Below, in pieces: positions 34,442 to 46,593 of a DNA stretch of 64,000 nucleotides. Each line of letters begins with the position of its first letter. Position 1 is the stretch's first letter. Position numbers and translations under genes: made by a program. The notes under the pieces are model-generated. The model ran no database searches and had not been told where the DNA came from. It was given only the letters and a program-made list of their open reading frames with translations. Source of the DNA: Mesostigma viride (taxonomy: Eukaryota; Streptophyta; Mesostigmatophyceae; Mesostigmatales; Mesostigmataceae); NCBI GenBank assembly GCA_009746045.1, contig RPFO01001309.1, positions 80,001-144,000 on the forward strand, written 5' to 3'.

Positions 34442-36955
34442 ATGCCCCTTCTCTGCCCAGGATATGTGCTACATATATACTCCCAAGCTCTTCACCCTGC
34501 GGAGCCCGGATTCCAGCTGCCCGTGCCGGAACCCCTGCCGGCCCCCCTCCGGCTGGACCGCGACTGCTTCCTGGAGGTGATGCGTGCGGTCCCGCGGGCT
34601 TCCTCTACCGGGCCGTCGGGCTGGCGCTACGAGCACTTGGAGGTCCTGGTGGGGCATGGGGGCGAGGACATTCTCTTTGACACCCTCATTGACCTGGCGG
34701 CTGGTCGCGTTCCTCCCGCTGCGCGCGAGTGGTTAGCGGGCGCTCGCCTCCTCGCTCTGCTCAAGGGTGTCTTGCCCCCCCCCGAGGGCAAGGTGCGCCC
34801 GATCGCCTGCGGTGAGGTGCTCCGCAAGCTCGTGGGCAAAGTGATCTGCCGCCAAAAGGCGCCCGAGCTCCGTGCCTTTTTCTGCCCGCCCCTCGCAGCG
34901 GGTGAGACCTCGGTGGCGGCCCAGCTGGGGGTGACGACTCCAGGCGGGGCGGATATCCTCATCCATTCGGTGCAGGCCTACCTCGAGGCCCACCCCACCC
35001 ACGCTGTCGTCAAGGTCGACTGCCACAACGCGTTCAACAGTCTGTCCCGCGCCAGCATGTTTGCGGCCGTCATGCATGGAGTCCTTCGAGGACTTGTACG
35101 CTTGGACAGCCGTGTGCTATGGCCAGCCCGGCCAACTGGTTCACATCATGCATGGAGGACGGCACTCGCGGCGGCCTGCTGTCGCGGTCGGGCACCCAGC
35201 AAGGGGACCCCCTGGGACCCCTGTACTTTGCCGCCCCCCTCCAGGGTTGCCTCCAAGCGGTCCATGCAGCCCACCCGGCGGTCGCTATTCAGGCCTACTT
35301 GGATGATATCTACCTTCTGGGCCCTGTGCCGGACACCACCGCGGCTCTGCTGGCACTGCAGACCGCGGTGGCCGACATCAACCTCCAGTTGACCCTGGCC
35401 AAGTGCGCGGTGTACTCGCCCCAAGGTGATTGCTCCGGCTTTCCGCCCCAGCTCTTGGGCCGGGACGAGCGCCTCCATGGGTTGGATGTCCTCGGCGTTC
35501 CGGTTGGCGACCCCGCGTTTGTCATCGATGCTCTGCGGGCCGCCCTCGAGGCACGCACTGAGGTACTGCCCTTGATTGCGCGCCTTCATGATTCGCAGAC
35601 CAAGGGTCTGCTTCTGTGGTTTTGCGCTCACCCTCGCGTCGTTCACTGGCTCCGGGGCGCTCTTCCGGCTCAGGTCCGGCTGGCCGCCGAGGGCCACGAC
35701 GAACGCATCCAGTCGGCCTTGGCGCAGCTGGTCCCGGGCCCCGACCTCCCGCCACATGCTATTCGCATTGCCTCCCTGCCTGCACGGATGGGTGGCTGTG
35801 GTCTGACTCGTGCCGCCCGACTGGCCCCAGCAGCATTTTTGGGCTCCGTCGCTCAGTCGTGGGCGGAAAGCTGCCGGCTCCTGCCCCTTTTGGCAACGGC
35901 AGCGCCTGACCTCCTGGACCCCAGCAGCCCTTTGCCCTTCGTCACCGCCATCCAGGAGGCCTATGCTGAGATCCAGCAGGCCTGTTCTCCCGTCCGTGCC
36001 GCTCAGGCGGTACAGCGCCACCTCCCTCGCGGCACTCCCTCGGTCGCCTCCGTTCAATCTCCCGCCGCATTCCCTGCTCGCGTCATCGATAAACACCAGA
36101 AAACCTACGCGGGTATTCTGCACACGGCTGATTGGATGGCTCTTTTCGCGGACCTCAACGCCCAGGGACGTGCGTGGCTGTTCTCGCTCTCCTTGCGGAG
36201 TGTGGGCTCGGCGTACCTTCGTGCTCTTCCCATGGGCCCCCCATTCGCCTTAGCTCCCAGCCACTACTCGGTGGCGCTCCGGCACCAGCTATTTGCCCCG
36301 CAGCCTCTTGTTCCGGCCGGGCGGCCTTGCGGTAGCTGTGGGCAGCCGCTGTATCCCACGGGGACTCACTACCTTGCCTGCATGGGGGGCCAACAGAATC
36401 AGAATTGGTATTTGTATTTGCACACTGTCCTCCTGACGGTGGTGCTCGCCATGATTCGGTCGGTTTTCCCCCACGCGAACATCCGGTCCGAGGATGCGGA
36501 TGGCGCTGCCTTCTATTCCCCCAACCACCGGCCTGACATCGTGGTGCTGGACTTTTAGGGGGGTGGCCGGCATCTGCTTATCGACGCGTTTCGGTGGCGC
36601 GGCCCTTGGCTCTTAGCCACGTGGCTGGGGCCTCCCTCACGGCAGGTTACACGGCGGACCCCGGGGCGGAGCGGGCCAAGCTCCTGGCCTACGGCGACGT
36701 CGGGCACCATCGTGTGGTGCCCTTTGTCCCATGGAGGAGTTTGGGGCCATGGGGCCCCTGACCTCCGCCTTCTTCAAGGAGTGTTGCCGGCTCCGGGAGG
36801 ACCGGCTGGACCTGGAGGGCCAGCGGGCCCCATGGTCGGCGCGGACCTGGACGTCATATTGGCGTCAGCGCTTGTCGGTGGCGCTGACTCGGGCCATGGC
36901 TGACATCATGCTCCGCCGTACGCGGGCTGATTTTGCGGTGCAGCAGGGCTATTAG
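34442..36955 (+). pseudogene. LINE ORF2: reverse transcriptase plus endonuclease-like tail, broken
   Basis: Reverse-transcriptase blocks in order: GPSGWRYEHL; KVRPIACGEVLRKLVGKV; KVDCHNAFNSLSR (first catalytic Asp); then, after a frame change near 35,100, QQGDPLGPLYFA and AYLDDIYLLG (catalytic YLDD, about 35,296). Further on come CGSCG with a following HYLAC (a zinc-ribbon/knuckle, about 36,330-36,380) and NHRPDIVVLDF (about 36,525-36,555). That last motif, continued in other frames to 36,955 (MEEFGAMGPLTSAFFKECC, WRQRLSVALTRA), matches the restriction-like endonuclease tail of non-LTR elements of the R2-like architecture. A stop at 36,556 and two or more frameshifts make it a pseudogene. The clade cannot be fixed by eye. 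Confidence 0.85.
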
Positions 36956-37330
36956 GTTCCTCCCGTTAGGCGTTTCCATTGGTCTTATCGTAGTATAGAG
37001 CTTTGACATGGCTCTGTATATAGGTTTATAGCTGGGCGTTTGCTTTGGTTTGAGTGATTTCACTCTGCTGTAAGTAATTATATTTTTTTGATATATACTC
37101 CCAACGGAGTTATGTTCATAATATTTATTATTGCATCTCACTATTGGTGCAGTAACGTCATTTGAAGACTGTAACATGTATAGCAGTTGTCTGAGATGAA
37201 AGGTGCGAATACTGTGAAATCAGTACTTAATTATGACGTACGTAGTCGGTAACGGTGATCAGAGTGCCAAGGGAAGGGGCGAAGCAATGATCCACTAATA
37301 ATGAAGTCTCTTAACCCTTGGATGGTGTCC

Positions 37331-37706
37331 AACTGGTTCCTAAAAGTAGTTACCAGTTGCACTTTGCATTATAAGGTCCACAAACCAACCTAATAACAAT
37401 TTTACTATCCATATTGGGACCAAAGCACACACATATATATAGTTACTTGGGGGTCATGCCATTGGTCATGTTGCACTGTCCTATGGGTACATATTAAGGA
37501 CCCCCCCCAGGGGGGGGCGCTGGGTGCGAGACATGACACACTTATCATGCATTATTGGACGTTTAGACGGTGAAGTTGACCCTGGCCTCGTAAAGGCAGT
37601 TGCACAGGTAGCTGGGCATGGCTACTGAACACTGACACCGGAGGTTGTCCCAGGGACCCATCAGGCAGATCTAAAAATAACTGGTGACTAAAAATAGGGA
37701 CCAGTT
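37331..37706. repeat. Pair of AACTGGT...ACCAGTT palindromes
   Basis: AACTGGTTCC...TTACCAGTT (37,331-37,357) and AACTGGTGAC...GGACCAGTT (37,679-37,706) are inverted copies of each other, and each is itself an imperfect palindrome. They may be the termini of a 376-bp MITE, or two copies of a hairpin unit. The same unit occurs at 39,342-39,396. Confidence 0.55.
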
Positions 37707-38077
37707 TCCTTGGTACAATTGCTATCATTACAAGGCAAGTTTCCTAGTCCACATCGTCAAAAAACATCATAGATGGCAAGGCATGCATAGTTTCATCAAT
37801 CCCAGCCTACAGAACATGCACTATAGCATCCAAACATAGATCACAACGCCAATGCACAGCTGCACTCCTACGTATCATGGCATGGTACAAGGGCGAAGAC
37901 TATAGCCAACACACTAACTACCACATGCTCATTTTTCTCACATGGCGATGCTCTAATAAGCGTGTTCCAAAAGGCCTAGCATGGTGACAATGCTAGTTGA
38001 AGCTCATTCTATGCTGGGCTTGATTATATTAGCTGCTAATCGTACGAAGCAACAACACAGCAACAAGAGGCATTGTC

Positions 38078-38141
38078 ACGGTAGTGGTGATCTTTGAGCT
38101 TTACATGTTGCCATGTAAAGCTCAAATCATCACTAACGTGC
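38078..38141. repeat. Hairpin, about 30-bp arms
   Basis: TTTGAGCTTTACATG (38,093-38,107), loop TTGC, then CATGTAAAGCTCAAA (38,112-38,126). Weaker pairing extends outward through GTAGTG/CACTAAC. Probably a MITE remnant. Confidence 0.7.
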
Positions 38142-39005
38142 GGCTTCAACTATATTTCATGTTGGTGTGAAGAAATAAAACCATATGGTAGCTAGCAAGG
38201 GCTAATAGTAAGTATGACACTATGCCAAGGCCCAAGTGCACATGTAGCAAGGGGGTGCAAGGGGCTGTGTTACACATGCATCCAAAACATTAGAAATGAC
38301 CTCCACGTGCATGGCCGAAGTGAAAGAATATAGAGACAATGCACTGACATTGTATTTTATGCCAGCAAGGCACTGGGGCTTCCATGCTTGTTACATGGAG
38401 TGACTGCACAATGGCGCAGGCTTCCCATACTAGCAAAGCAAAAAGGCCGACCTAAAACAGGTCAGAATACCAACTGTCTTGAAGTTCTTAGGCAGTAAAA
38501 ACCATCGTGATACCATAAACCACTTTTCTAAATGTTATATCAATCGTTATTTTCGTATATTTGGTGTAAACACGGCTAATCATGAAGAAAACGGATGAAA
38601 AACTGATCGCAGTGGTTGTGTGCAACAACCACCATTGACCAATCCATAGAGTAGTAAAATAGTGACTTTAAGCCTATCAAATTTTTTATTACAGGTCCAA
38701 GATTACTTACCGAACGATAGAACAGCTTTACCTTGTCGATGGCCGACGCTGGGATACTAAACTGCGCCAGGTCGAAACCGCAAATTATGGGTCTTGCGGG
38801 AGTTAGCACGCCGGAGGCAAGAAGGTGCCTCGCGACTTTCCCGGCCCATGAGCGCTAATGGAATATGCGAAACACAATATATAAAAACTATTCGTGGCGA
38901 AACACCCCATGATACGACGTCAAATAACAAGATCTAGCTCCATCATCACCGCCCAGGCAAAAAACGCGCCCTGCCGCAATAAAATCCAGCCCGAGAAAAC
39001 TGCGC

Positions 39006-39115
39006 GCATCATTAGATGTTGCGTGACTGCGGCTACAGCATTTTTATAACGTATAAATTATGCCTACAAAATTTGGAACGGATCCATGCATCGATGCTCC
39101 TACACCAATCAATTT
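39006..39115 (+). repeat. Dispersed repeat shared with 42,877-42,995
   Basis: Both segments contain GATGTTG(C/A)G(T/C)GACTG, AGCATTTTTAT(A/G)ACGTATA, ATGCCTACAAA, TTTGG(A/G)AACG and ATCCATGCAT in the same order, with scattered differences. The family is unknown. Confidence 0.65.
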
Positions 39116-39341
39116 TCTGCACCGCCATAGCCTCGAATTTGCATACACGTCAATATTTTACATCCACGTTTCGTCCCATTTTACTGGGTACCCCCTGTAC
39201 TTTGGTACTTCATACCTCCCTGTACACTTGTCCAAATATAGTGATGTCCGGTTGCAAGCTGTAGTACACATCTAGATCTAGCAGCAGATCTAATAATATC
39301 ATGGATACTACTTCTGGCATTCGCGCCAGCTCGGTTCTAAA

Positions 39342-39396
39342 ACTGGTACCTATTTCTAGTTACCAGTAAAACTGGTAACTAGAAATAGGTACCAGT
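39342..39396. repeat. Perfect 26-bp palindrome, 3-bp loop
   Basis: The left arm 39,342-39,367 (starts ACTGGTACCTATTTC) and right arm 39,371-39,396 (ends AAATAGGTACCAGT) are perfect inverted copies around AAA. It is related to the palindromes at 37,331 and 37,679. Confidence 0.85.
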
Positions 39397-40526
39397 ACCA
39401 TTTAAGGGTTAACAATATTTCATCATTGAGCCCATGAATTATGAAGAAATGCCAAAGGTAGTTAGTGTGAAGCCAAGGGAAGGGCATCCGAGGACAAAAC
39501 ATCCATGATGAATACGACCATTGATATTCAGTGATACCAAGTTATCGATCCTTCGATCAGCAACATAACCGGCAGGGTGAGTGGGGAACGCATCTTTCCT
39601 GACAGCGGACCGTGCTCACGTCGGATTCCAGTCGTTTAACCGACCGAGGTGCCTCAGTCAGACCTTCAGTTATGTGCGACGAGGACCGCGCGGTCTATGC
39701 ATGCATTCCGTTAGCGATCGATATGGAACGATAAATAAAAAACGAGTGAGCGATGGCGTTGTATAGTAAAGCCAACGATGGCGAGAAGATTCAACGAAAA
39801 ACACCAACCATGCATTATGGATCCATCCCATGTTCCCCTCCCACTGAGGACTTCTGCTCACAGTGACACAAAGAAGGCTAGCGGAAAGCTAGCAATCTCA
39901 TGACAGAAAGGCAATCTCATCACTGCGTCGAGACTTTCCTGGCCCTGAACGCTGATGAAATATGCGAAATACATCATACGAAAATTACTGTTTGCGAAAA
40001 ATTCAATGATACAGAAGCTATTAACAAGTGCTACCTTCATCGTCATCCCCGTGATAATAATAAACGCGCGTAGACGCAGTAAAAACCACTGCCCCGTGCC
40101 CGAGATAATGTGCGCATCAGCCTGCTTAATAATGGGTTTTGGACTCAAAAACTCAGAAACTCGCGGAAAGGCCTGAGGCTCCCGCTCAAAAGGTGTGCGC
40201 GGTTTTGCGACGCGGCGCTCAGGGAACCCGACGCGCCAGCTGGCGTAGGACATTTTTAGAATGGGCGGGGGCCCGGCGATCGGATTAATTAAGAGGTACC
40301 TTGAAATTAATTAAAAATGAGGCATGCATGCCTCTATCGAGATATATGTTTTGAGGCGAGTTTCTATTGGCGTTAATTTGTAGTATTGTACGACAACACA
40401 TGTGTCAAGGGTGACGGAAGGTACTGAAGTCGCGGAGTGTGACGGAGACGTGTCTACTTTCTAGATCGATTGCGCATTCGACAGTTATAAGGCAAAGATG
40501 GGATCGACTCACCGCATCCACTCCCA

Positions 40527-42530
40527 CGAGCCACGAGGTAGCCATGGCTGACGGCGGAGCTCATAACTTTCACGTTTGAGCACCGAATTTAGCCGTGAAT
40601 ATCACTATCGCTTCGTCTTTCTAAGACGCACATGCTGATACAATTTTCCGAATCTAAAACGCAATATATGACGAGCAAACGCCCGTCGACGCAACGCAGT
40701 TTGGCGGATGCGCTCGCCTTTGACAATGCGGCAGCTGAGGCTGCCGCTACGCCAGGTCCGGCAGGCAGCAGTGACACTAGTCGTGCACTGGTGGTCACCC
40801 AGCAACCTCCCGGCGTCAATGCCTCGCCATCGGCATCGCCTGACCCTAAACGCGCCCGCTCAGCCGACAAAACAGGAGGGTCTTCACGCCCCTCGGAACC
40901 GCGCTTTCGGTTCACACCTTTCCAGGTCGATGATCACGACTGGACCAACATGTCTCCGTCCGATGCTCTGGACTGCATGCATCTTCTACGGGGACTACGC
41001 CTCGCTTTACGACCTGTGCCTCCATCTCCACGCCACCGGACGCCTCCTCGTCACCGACGGCCGTCGCTGGCTCAACATCAGCATGGTTTTCGGCTCCCCC
41101 CGCCCCGTCCTCCAGCATGCCATCCTCAACTCCCTTCTCCAGCGCTCTGACGGCGAGATCTGGGCTCCATCCATCTCCGCCCCCACCCTCCGTTCCATCC
41201 TCACGGAAGCCTTCCAGCAGCACGTGACCCCCCTTGCTGCCGACGTCGCAGCAATGGGTGGCACGCTGACTGCTGAACTTCCTCACATTTCCACCACCTC
41301 CACTGCCATTTCCGCCTCCACTGCCGACATCAAAGCCCAGCTCCTCGACCTCGACCAACGCCTTCAAGCCACCGCCAACGCCCTTGAGAGCTTGCATGAC
41401 ACCGCCGGCCTCACCGCCCAGGCGGTGAAGGACATCGCCGCCCAGCCGGCATCTGCTGGCCCGGCCGGCGATGCTCCCTCCACCTGGGCGGACTTGCAGC
41501 TTGGTAGTGTTTGCAGCACACCACCTCCACCACCTCCACCATCTTGGCACAACTCAAGCAACAAGCCCTCGACCTTCGCGAGGAAGCCGACATCGCCCGG
41601 CGCAGCCACAACGTCATCGTCAAGCACTTCGACCAGCCGGCAGGTGAGACCTCCACGAGCCTTCTTGAGGCATTTAATCGCCATTCTTGCCCCCATGCTA
41701 CTCACTGGTGAGCTGGACATGTCGGCTGTCCGCCTCCCCCGCGCGCGGGGGAAGGCTGGCCCGGCACCCGTGCTCCTCACCTTTAAGTACATGGCGGACA
41801 AGCTGGAGTTCCTTAAATGCCGCAAGAAGCTCTCGGAGACTCGCTTCACGCTGGACGACGACTTGACCCTGGCCCAGCAACAGCGGCGACGCGAGCTATG
41901 GCCGACCTACCTTCAGCTCCGGCAGAGCGCAAGGGGGAAGCCGGTATACTGGAGGGGGGCGGTCATCCACGTTGACCACAAGCCCTGGCAGCCCCCTCCT
42001 GCCACCTCAGACTAGGAATATATATATTAAAAATATAATTACTTACAGCAGAGTGAAATCACTCAAACCTAGGAATATAAAACTAGGAATATATATACCA
42101 GTAGTGTAGATTAGTAAGGCTTAGCCTAGCATGTGGCCCACGCGCATGTGCGCCCATAATGGCCCCCATGGATGTTGCCTTCAGAATTTAGCCAAGCCAT
42201 GCCTATAATGGGACCCCCATGGATGTTGCATTAAGAATTTAGCCATGCTATGCCATGCAGAGAGATGCTCTCTGTCTAGAAGCCATGTCCTAGCTCTTGT
42301 ATAGCCATGATGATCTTCCTCCCCCGTGCCAGGATCCCCCCCTTATATAGGCGGGTTGAACCTGAGACAGCATGGGGGTGCGGGTGCCCTGGTGCACGTC
42401 TAGAGCACGGGTAGCTTACATTCCCACTCTTGCATGAAGTAGCCTAGGATGTATTAAAAGCCATATGCCCCTTCTCAGGGATATGTGCCACATTGACTCC
42501 CAACGGAGTGATGTTGATAATTAATTAATT
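40527..42530 (+). mobile_element. Non-LTR retrotransposon, copy B (ORF1 only)
   Basis: The 5' 140 bases match copy A. ORF1 follows, then a block common to copies A and C, then the 3' motif CAACGGAGTGATGTTG. The entire ORF2 (about 2.6 kb in copy A) is absent. In copy A the join points would both lie at ATATACTCCCAA (near 34,477 and 37,089), so a deletion between short direct repeats is a simple explanation. At 42,040-42,070 there is also an inverted copy of copy A's 3' region (37,047-37,078). Confidence 0.8.
40668..42015 (+). pseudogene. LINE ORF1, one frameshift
   Basis: Starts MTSKRPSTQRSLADA at 40,668. The frame is lost near 40,980, and homology to copy A continues in another frame through YGDYASLYDLCLHL, RSDGEIWAPSISAP, a threonine/serine-rich likely coiled-coil segment, MLLTGELDMSAVRLPRA, KLEFLKCRKKLSETRF, LTLAQQQRRRELWPTY and YWRGAVIHV, to a stop at 42,013-42,015. 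The C-terminus is complete here, unlike copy A. The single frameshift lies in a GGACTGCATGCATC context and could be a sequencing indel; otherwise this copy encodes a nearly intact RNA-binding ORF1 protein. Confidence 0.75.
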
Positions 42531-43282
42531 AATGGGATCGACTGGTAGTACTGTACGACGGTGTTGCATGGACGGAATTTCCGGTCGGCGACGCGGGCTT
42601 TGCATCTCGTGTTGTCCATAGACAAGAGCCCTTGCGCCGCGCTGTGCCATCTGGCGAACATATTCTCCGCTGTCGGATTGTACCGTCAATGAGCGTCGAT
42701 GCTCGTAGATGAACCCAACGCAAGCCATGTGGCGAAAAGAAGTAGAAAAGGGCGCGGCGGCAACAGAGGTTGAGTTTGGTAAGTTACAGAACTTGTAGCC
42801 AATATTTTGAATTTCTGAGTTTTTGAGTTTTTGAGTTTTTGAGTTTGGCCTCGTGCCAGTCTAGAGAAAATTTTTGCATCATTATAGATGTTGAGCGACT
42901 GGGGCTATAGCATTTTTATGACGTATACCAACCATGCCTACAAATTTGGGAACGCATCCATGCATCCATGCTCGTGCACCATGCAATCCGTTTAGTACGA
43001 GCTATGAATGTCTGTGTCTCTGACTGTCAGGCACTTGTGCACGCAAAGCATAGCAAAACATGATCATCCGCATGTGAGTGAGGCGGTGAAACGCATATAA
43101 TCACGCATATCAAGGAGACAACCAGCGCAGGCCAGAAATCGGGAGAATGCGGACCATGGTAGCTCGAGCCTGCTGTTATCTTGTCCGCGTTTTCGAGTCG
43201 TTCAGCCGGATGATGAGTATGAATGGAGATGGAAATGTGTGGCCTTGTGCATTGAAATAATGGCTGGCTTACGTGTAGAGCT
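42531..43282. other. Gene-less spacer
   Basis: No exon recognised. GAGTTTTT is repeated in tandem near 42,817-42,845, and 42,877-42,995 is the dispersed repeat shared with 39,006. Confidence 0.4.
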
Positions 43283-43287
43283 CCCCC

Positions 43288-43742
43288 AGTTGGATGGAGA
43301 CTAGGGACGACGAACAACTGCTGAAGCTGAAAGCGAATGATGATTGTATTAGCAATAATACAATGAGAGAGCAATGGAAGCTGAGGGCTCAGAATGGAAC
43401 GTCTGGGCAAACTCGGGTGCTGCGGCACTCCCCAGTGCTACGCCTATATGCCTATGGCGGTGCTACCTGCAGCACCTCACCAGTGGACAACTGTACACTG
43501 CAATGCCATGCGACCACGTCACTAGCATCAACTACACTCGGCCCGTCAGAACCGGATAACCCGGGTCTGGCGGGTCGAGCTAGTCTAGGCACAGTCTGGC
43601 ACTAACCGCACATCGGTCCACATGACACCTCAGTACCGTACACCCTGCCGTACTGTACTGAGGTGTCCCGCTCAGCCGCGGTAGGCAATACGCGGCGCGC
43701 AGGCCGGAAATCCGTGTGTCAGCCTAAGCATCTCATCTAACT
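43288..43742 (-). repeat. 3' LTR
   Basis: 455 bp. It is identical by eye to the LTR at 51,316-51,773 except for two indels totalling 3 bases (GCCCGTCAGAA versus GCCCGTCCAGAA, and GAGCTAGTC versus GAGCTGGAGTC). Such similarity indicates a recent insertion. Confidence 0.92.
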
Positions 43743-43764
43743 CCCATTATGTTTTCCTTTCAGG
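43743..43764 (-). other. Polypurine tract
   Basis: On the minus strand the sequence GAAAGGAAAACATAATGGG directly precedes the 3' LTR, the expected place for the plus-strand primer. Confidence 0.6.
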
Positions 43765-44179
43765 TTGAAGGCTAGCGACTTCAAGCCTGACCCTGCCCAG
43801 CTAGGAGACTGACTCCAAGCTGACTGAGGTGCTGAGCAACTGACACCCATACTGCAACATCTGGACTGAAAAAGATGGGCCCCAGAACTCGTGCAATACT
43901 TGTGATGGCATCACGTTTAGCTCAACATGCCCGGGGAGTTCCTCCTCCTCGCGAGCTCACAAGGGAGATAGCTATGCCTGTCTGCCTATCCAGGGAGTGC
44001 ATCACCAGCCAAGAGAGCCATTGTAAAAAATGCCAAGGTAACCGTTTAAGAGGTTCCATGTTGTTCCATCATCATCGCCCACTCAGAGAAAAATACCCAG
44101 CCAGGCTGGGTCAACTGAGCTCAGGTTACCTGCAACCTGAGGAGTGACAGTGGACAGGTTTATTGCACCCTGCACTGTC

Positions 44180-44370
44180 CATGTTGTACCTGCACAACAT
44201 GTGAGGACCAGCCACCCCTGCCCTGCACAGAGGGGGCTGAAGTCCTAGTGACAGGTGACAGGACTATGACATCCTGGACCTGGCCACGTTGCACCTGCAC
44301 AACGTGTGGGGACCAGCCACCCCTGCCCTGCACATGGTGACTGAAGTCCTGGTGACAGGTGACAGGAATA
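44180..44370. repeat. Two copies of an 85-bp unit
   Basis: Both copies contain GAGGACCAGCCACCCCTG or GGGGACCAGCCACCCCTG, then CTGAAGTCCT(A/G)GTGACAGG, about 105 bases apart. They lie in the untranslated part of the LTR element between RNase H and the 3' LTR. Confidence 0.8.
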
Positions 44371-44819
44371 TTTCATCCTGCACCTGTGCTGAGCACGTTG
44401 TACTAGACAACATGACAGCACCCATGCCTTACTGCCACTGAACAGTGAGGCCAGGTGGCCCAGGATAGCCACAGTGAACTGGGGTCCTGGGTAACCACCT
44501 GTCAAGGGAGCTTTGACCCTCCACTTGAATGGGGGCACCTGAGCCACTGAGCTCAAGGCCAATCCACCAAGGCATACGCCCTAGTGGAAAAGAATGTGAG
44601 ATACATCCCATGCCCACCTATGAAGGTGTGCATAACGAAATTCCATGGTGTTGAAAAAATCAAAACAGATTTTATTGGGCATAGGGCACGCAGATGTATG
44701 AAAAACAGACTCCAACCAACCCCCCTTGCTGGAAGCCACAACCTACCCCTTGGACCTGCCCAAGGGGTACTGGGTGACCTAGGCGGCCCTGGTGAACAGG
44801 ACCCTGCTAGGCGTCCCCC

Positions 44820-46593
44820 CTATGGGGCAGGGTTGCCTGCTTGCCATAGGGGTTCATCAAGTGGTACAACAGCTGGTATTGTCAGCTGCCTGCTGAGGCA
44901 CTTTAGTGAGTGCATCAGCAGCGTTGTGTTTGTCCTCCACGTGACGGGTGGACTCCCAGTAGGTGGACTCCTGTTTAGGACCACCCAGTCAAGATCAGTG
45001 TGCACAGCATAGGGGTTAGCAAGGAAACTGAGGACTGACTGACTGTCAGTGAGCAAGTGTGCCACCACCCCAGCATTGCTGCCTGCTTGCATCTGCAACC
45101 AAACCAGCACATGATTCAAGTACCTGGCATGAAGCACTGCTGACACCACTGCCCTGCACTCAGCAGCATTGCTGCTGACAGCCTTGCGTCTATGCAACCG
45201 GCTGTACCATGAAATGAGAGACAAGGGTGCATCATCATTCTGCACAAAATACAAGCCTGACTCCCTTGCCTGCAACTTGGTAATCTGCCTGGACTCCATG
45301 GAACTATCCATCATAGCTTGGATGTGAATGGTTTTGTGGAGATCCAAGGAGTGCAAGATAAGGGGAGGGCCTTCCTGGAGAGTTTTGGTGATGGCTTTGT
45401 GACCTACTTGCATCAAGACATCATCATCAACTCTGCTAACCACAGCCAGGTGAGGTGCACACGTTGAGCACAACCACCCCAGCTTGCCTCTAATGGTAGG
45501 ACAGGCTCCAGGTTTGATTTTTGTTTGCAAAACCTCCAAGCAGCTGTGCATGTAATCATTGGGAGAGTAAGTGCACACACCCACTGGTTTTGATGCTGCT
45601 GGAGTTGTAACATTGTGCCACAAAATTTTATGGCAGTGGTGCCCAGCTCTACTTGCTTGCCAATCTCAAAATGCTGTGACACTTGTTGAATAAAATCATC
45701 CACAGCACGCCTTGGCCCAGCAATCAGCTGATCATCCCCATGCCACACAAAGGTGAGAATGCCATGAGGGTGTGGGACCACAAAGAAGCAAGGGTCTATG
45801 TCATCATATCTAGCCCCTAGCTTTTCAAACACAGCCTGAGCTGACATCCTGAAAATGCGAGGAGCTGATTGCAGCCCTTCAACACCTATGTTAGCTTTCA
45901 GGTACTGCTGAGGGATGTGTTTTGCCCAAACTCTGGGAGTGGAGACTACATACACCTGACCATGCCACACTTGTTGTGCTATCTCAGGTGAGCCTTTCAG
46001 GAAAGCCCTTTTAATGTCTGTAGCCTTACATACATAGTCATCCCCATCATTGAGATGACCCACAAAGACAGACAGCAAGATTTTTAGGGATGTTTGCTGA
46101 ATGCCTGGCGTGTACAACTCTGCCTCTGTCAGATCAGTGGTGCCCTTGAACTCTGTCACACAAGGTCTAGCATGAAAATGACTGACCCATCTGCTGCTGG
46201 CTTATGTTTACACACAAACTTCAGGCGCAAGTGCTTGCACCCTGCAGGCTTTTTGTCAATAGGTGTGACAGGTGGAGTATGAGAAGGACTAAGAGGATCT
46301 GGCACTACCCATTCTTCCCTGGCCTTGTTAAAGGCCTCCACCCATTTTAGGAATCCTATGTGTGTGCGACAGTCTTGCTCTATCTGTTCATAAGAAAGAG
46401 GAGACATTTTAGCCACATCATGCTTGCCCAATCCAAATGAGTTGGGATGAAGTTTTTGGTTGTGAACCAAGTCTGCCACACAGGGTTCTTGCCCTGGGGC
46501 ATACTTGGGTGTAGCAAATTTTACAGAAGCAATGTTGGTGTTAAGAAGTTTTTCAAGAGAAATTTTGAAATGATTCAGATCAACACCACCCAT
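44820..46593 (-). pseudogene. Reverse transcriptase and RNase H, two frameshifts
   Basis: Three overlapping minus frames together cover the copia-type polymerase. 46,593-46,156 has the N-terminal block ending KFVCKHKPAADGSVIF. 46,159-45,413 has CKATDIKRAFLKGS (first catalytic Asp) and FVWHGDDQLIAG, where the usual YVDD box reads HGDD. 45,623-44,820 has the connection (LGWLCSTCAPHLAVVSRV) and RNase H (AMMDSSM, SSNAAECRAVVSAV, LLTDSQSVL). The breaks are near 46,160 and 45,610. The RT copies element RNA to cDNA, and RNase H removes the template. Confidence 0.85.

Larger units (their letters stand above)
32566..37135 (+). mobile_element. Non-LTR retrotransposon, copy A (ORF1+ORF2)
   Basis: The 5' end (CACGAGCCACGAGGTAGCC onwards) is shared with 40,527. 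The 3' end carries CAACGGAGTTATGTTC, shared with the fragments at 640 and 42,508. The copy contains a broken ORF1, an internal block common to the other copies (34,183-34,490) and a broken ORF2 encoding reverse transcriptase with a C-terminal zinc-ribbon and probable endonuclease. There is no poly(A) tail and no clear target duplication. Frameshifts in both ORFs make this copy inactive. Confidence 0.85.
37136..40526. other. Gene-less, AT-richer stretch with small hairpin repeats
   Basis: No exon I can defend. The minus frames at 38,576-38,809 and 39,858-40,253 show no family signal; the second overlaps a region loosely repeated at 38,800-39,010. Several short palindromes (listed separately) indicate MITE debris. 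Confidence 0.4.
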
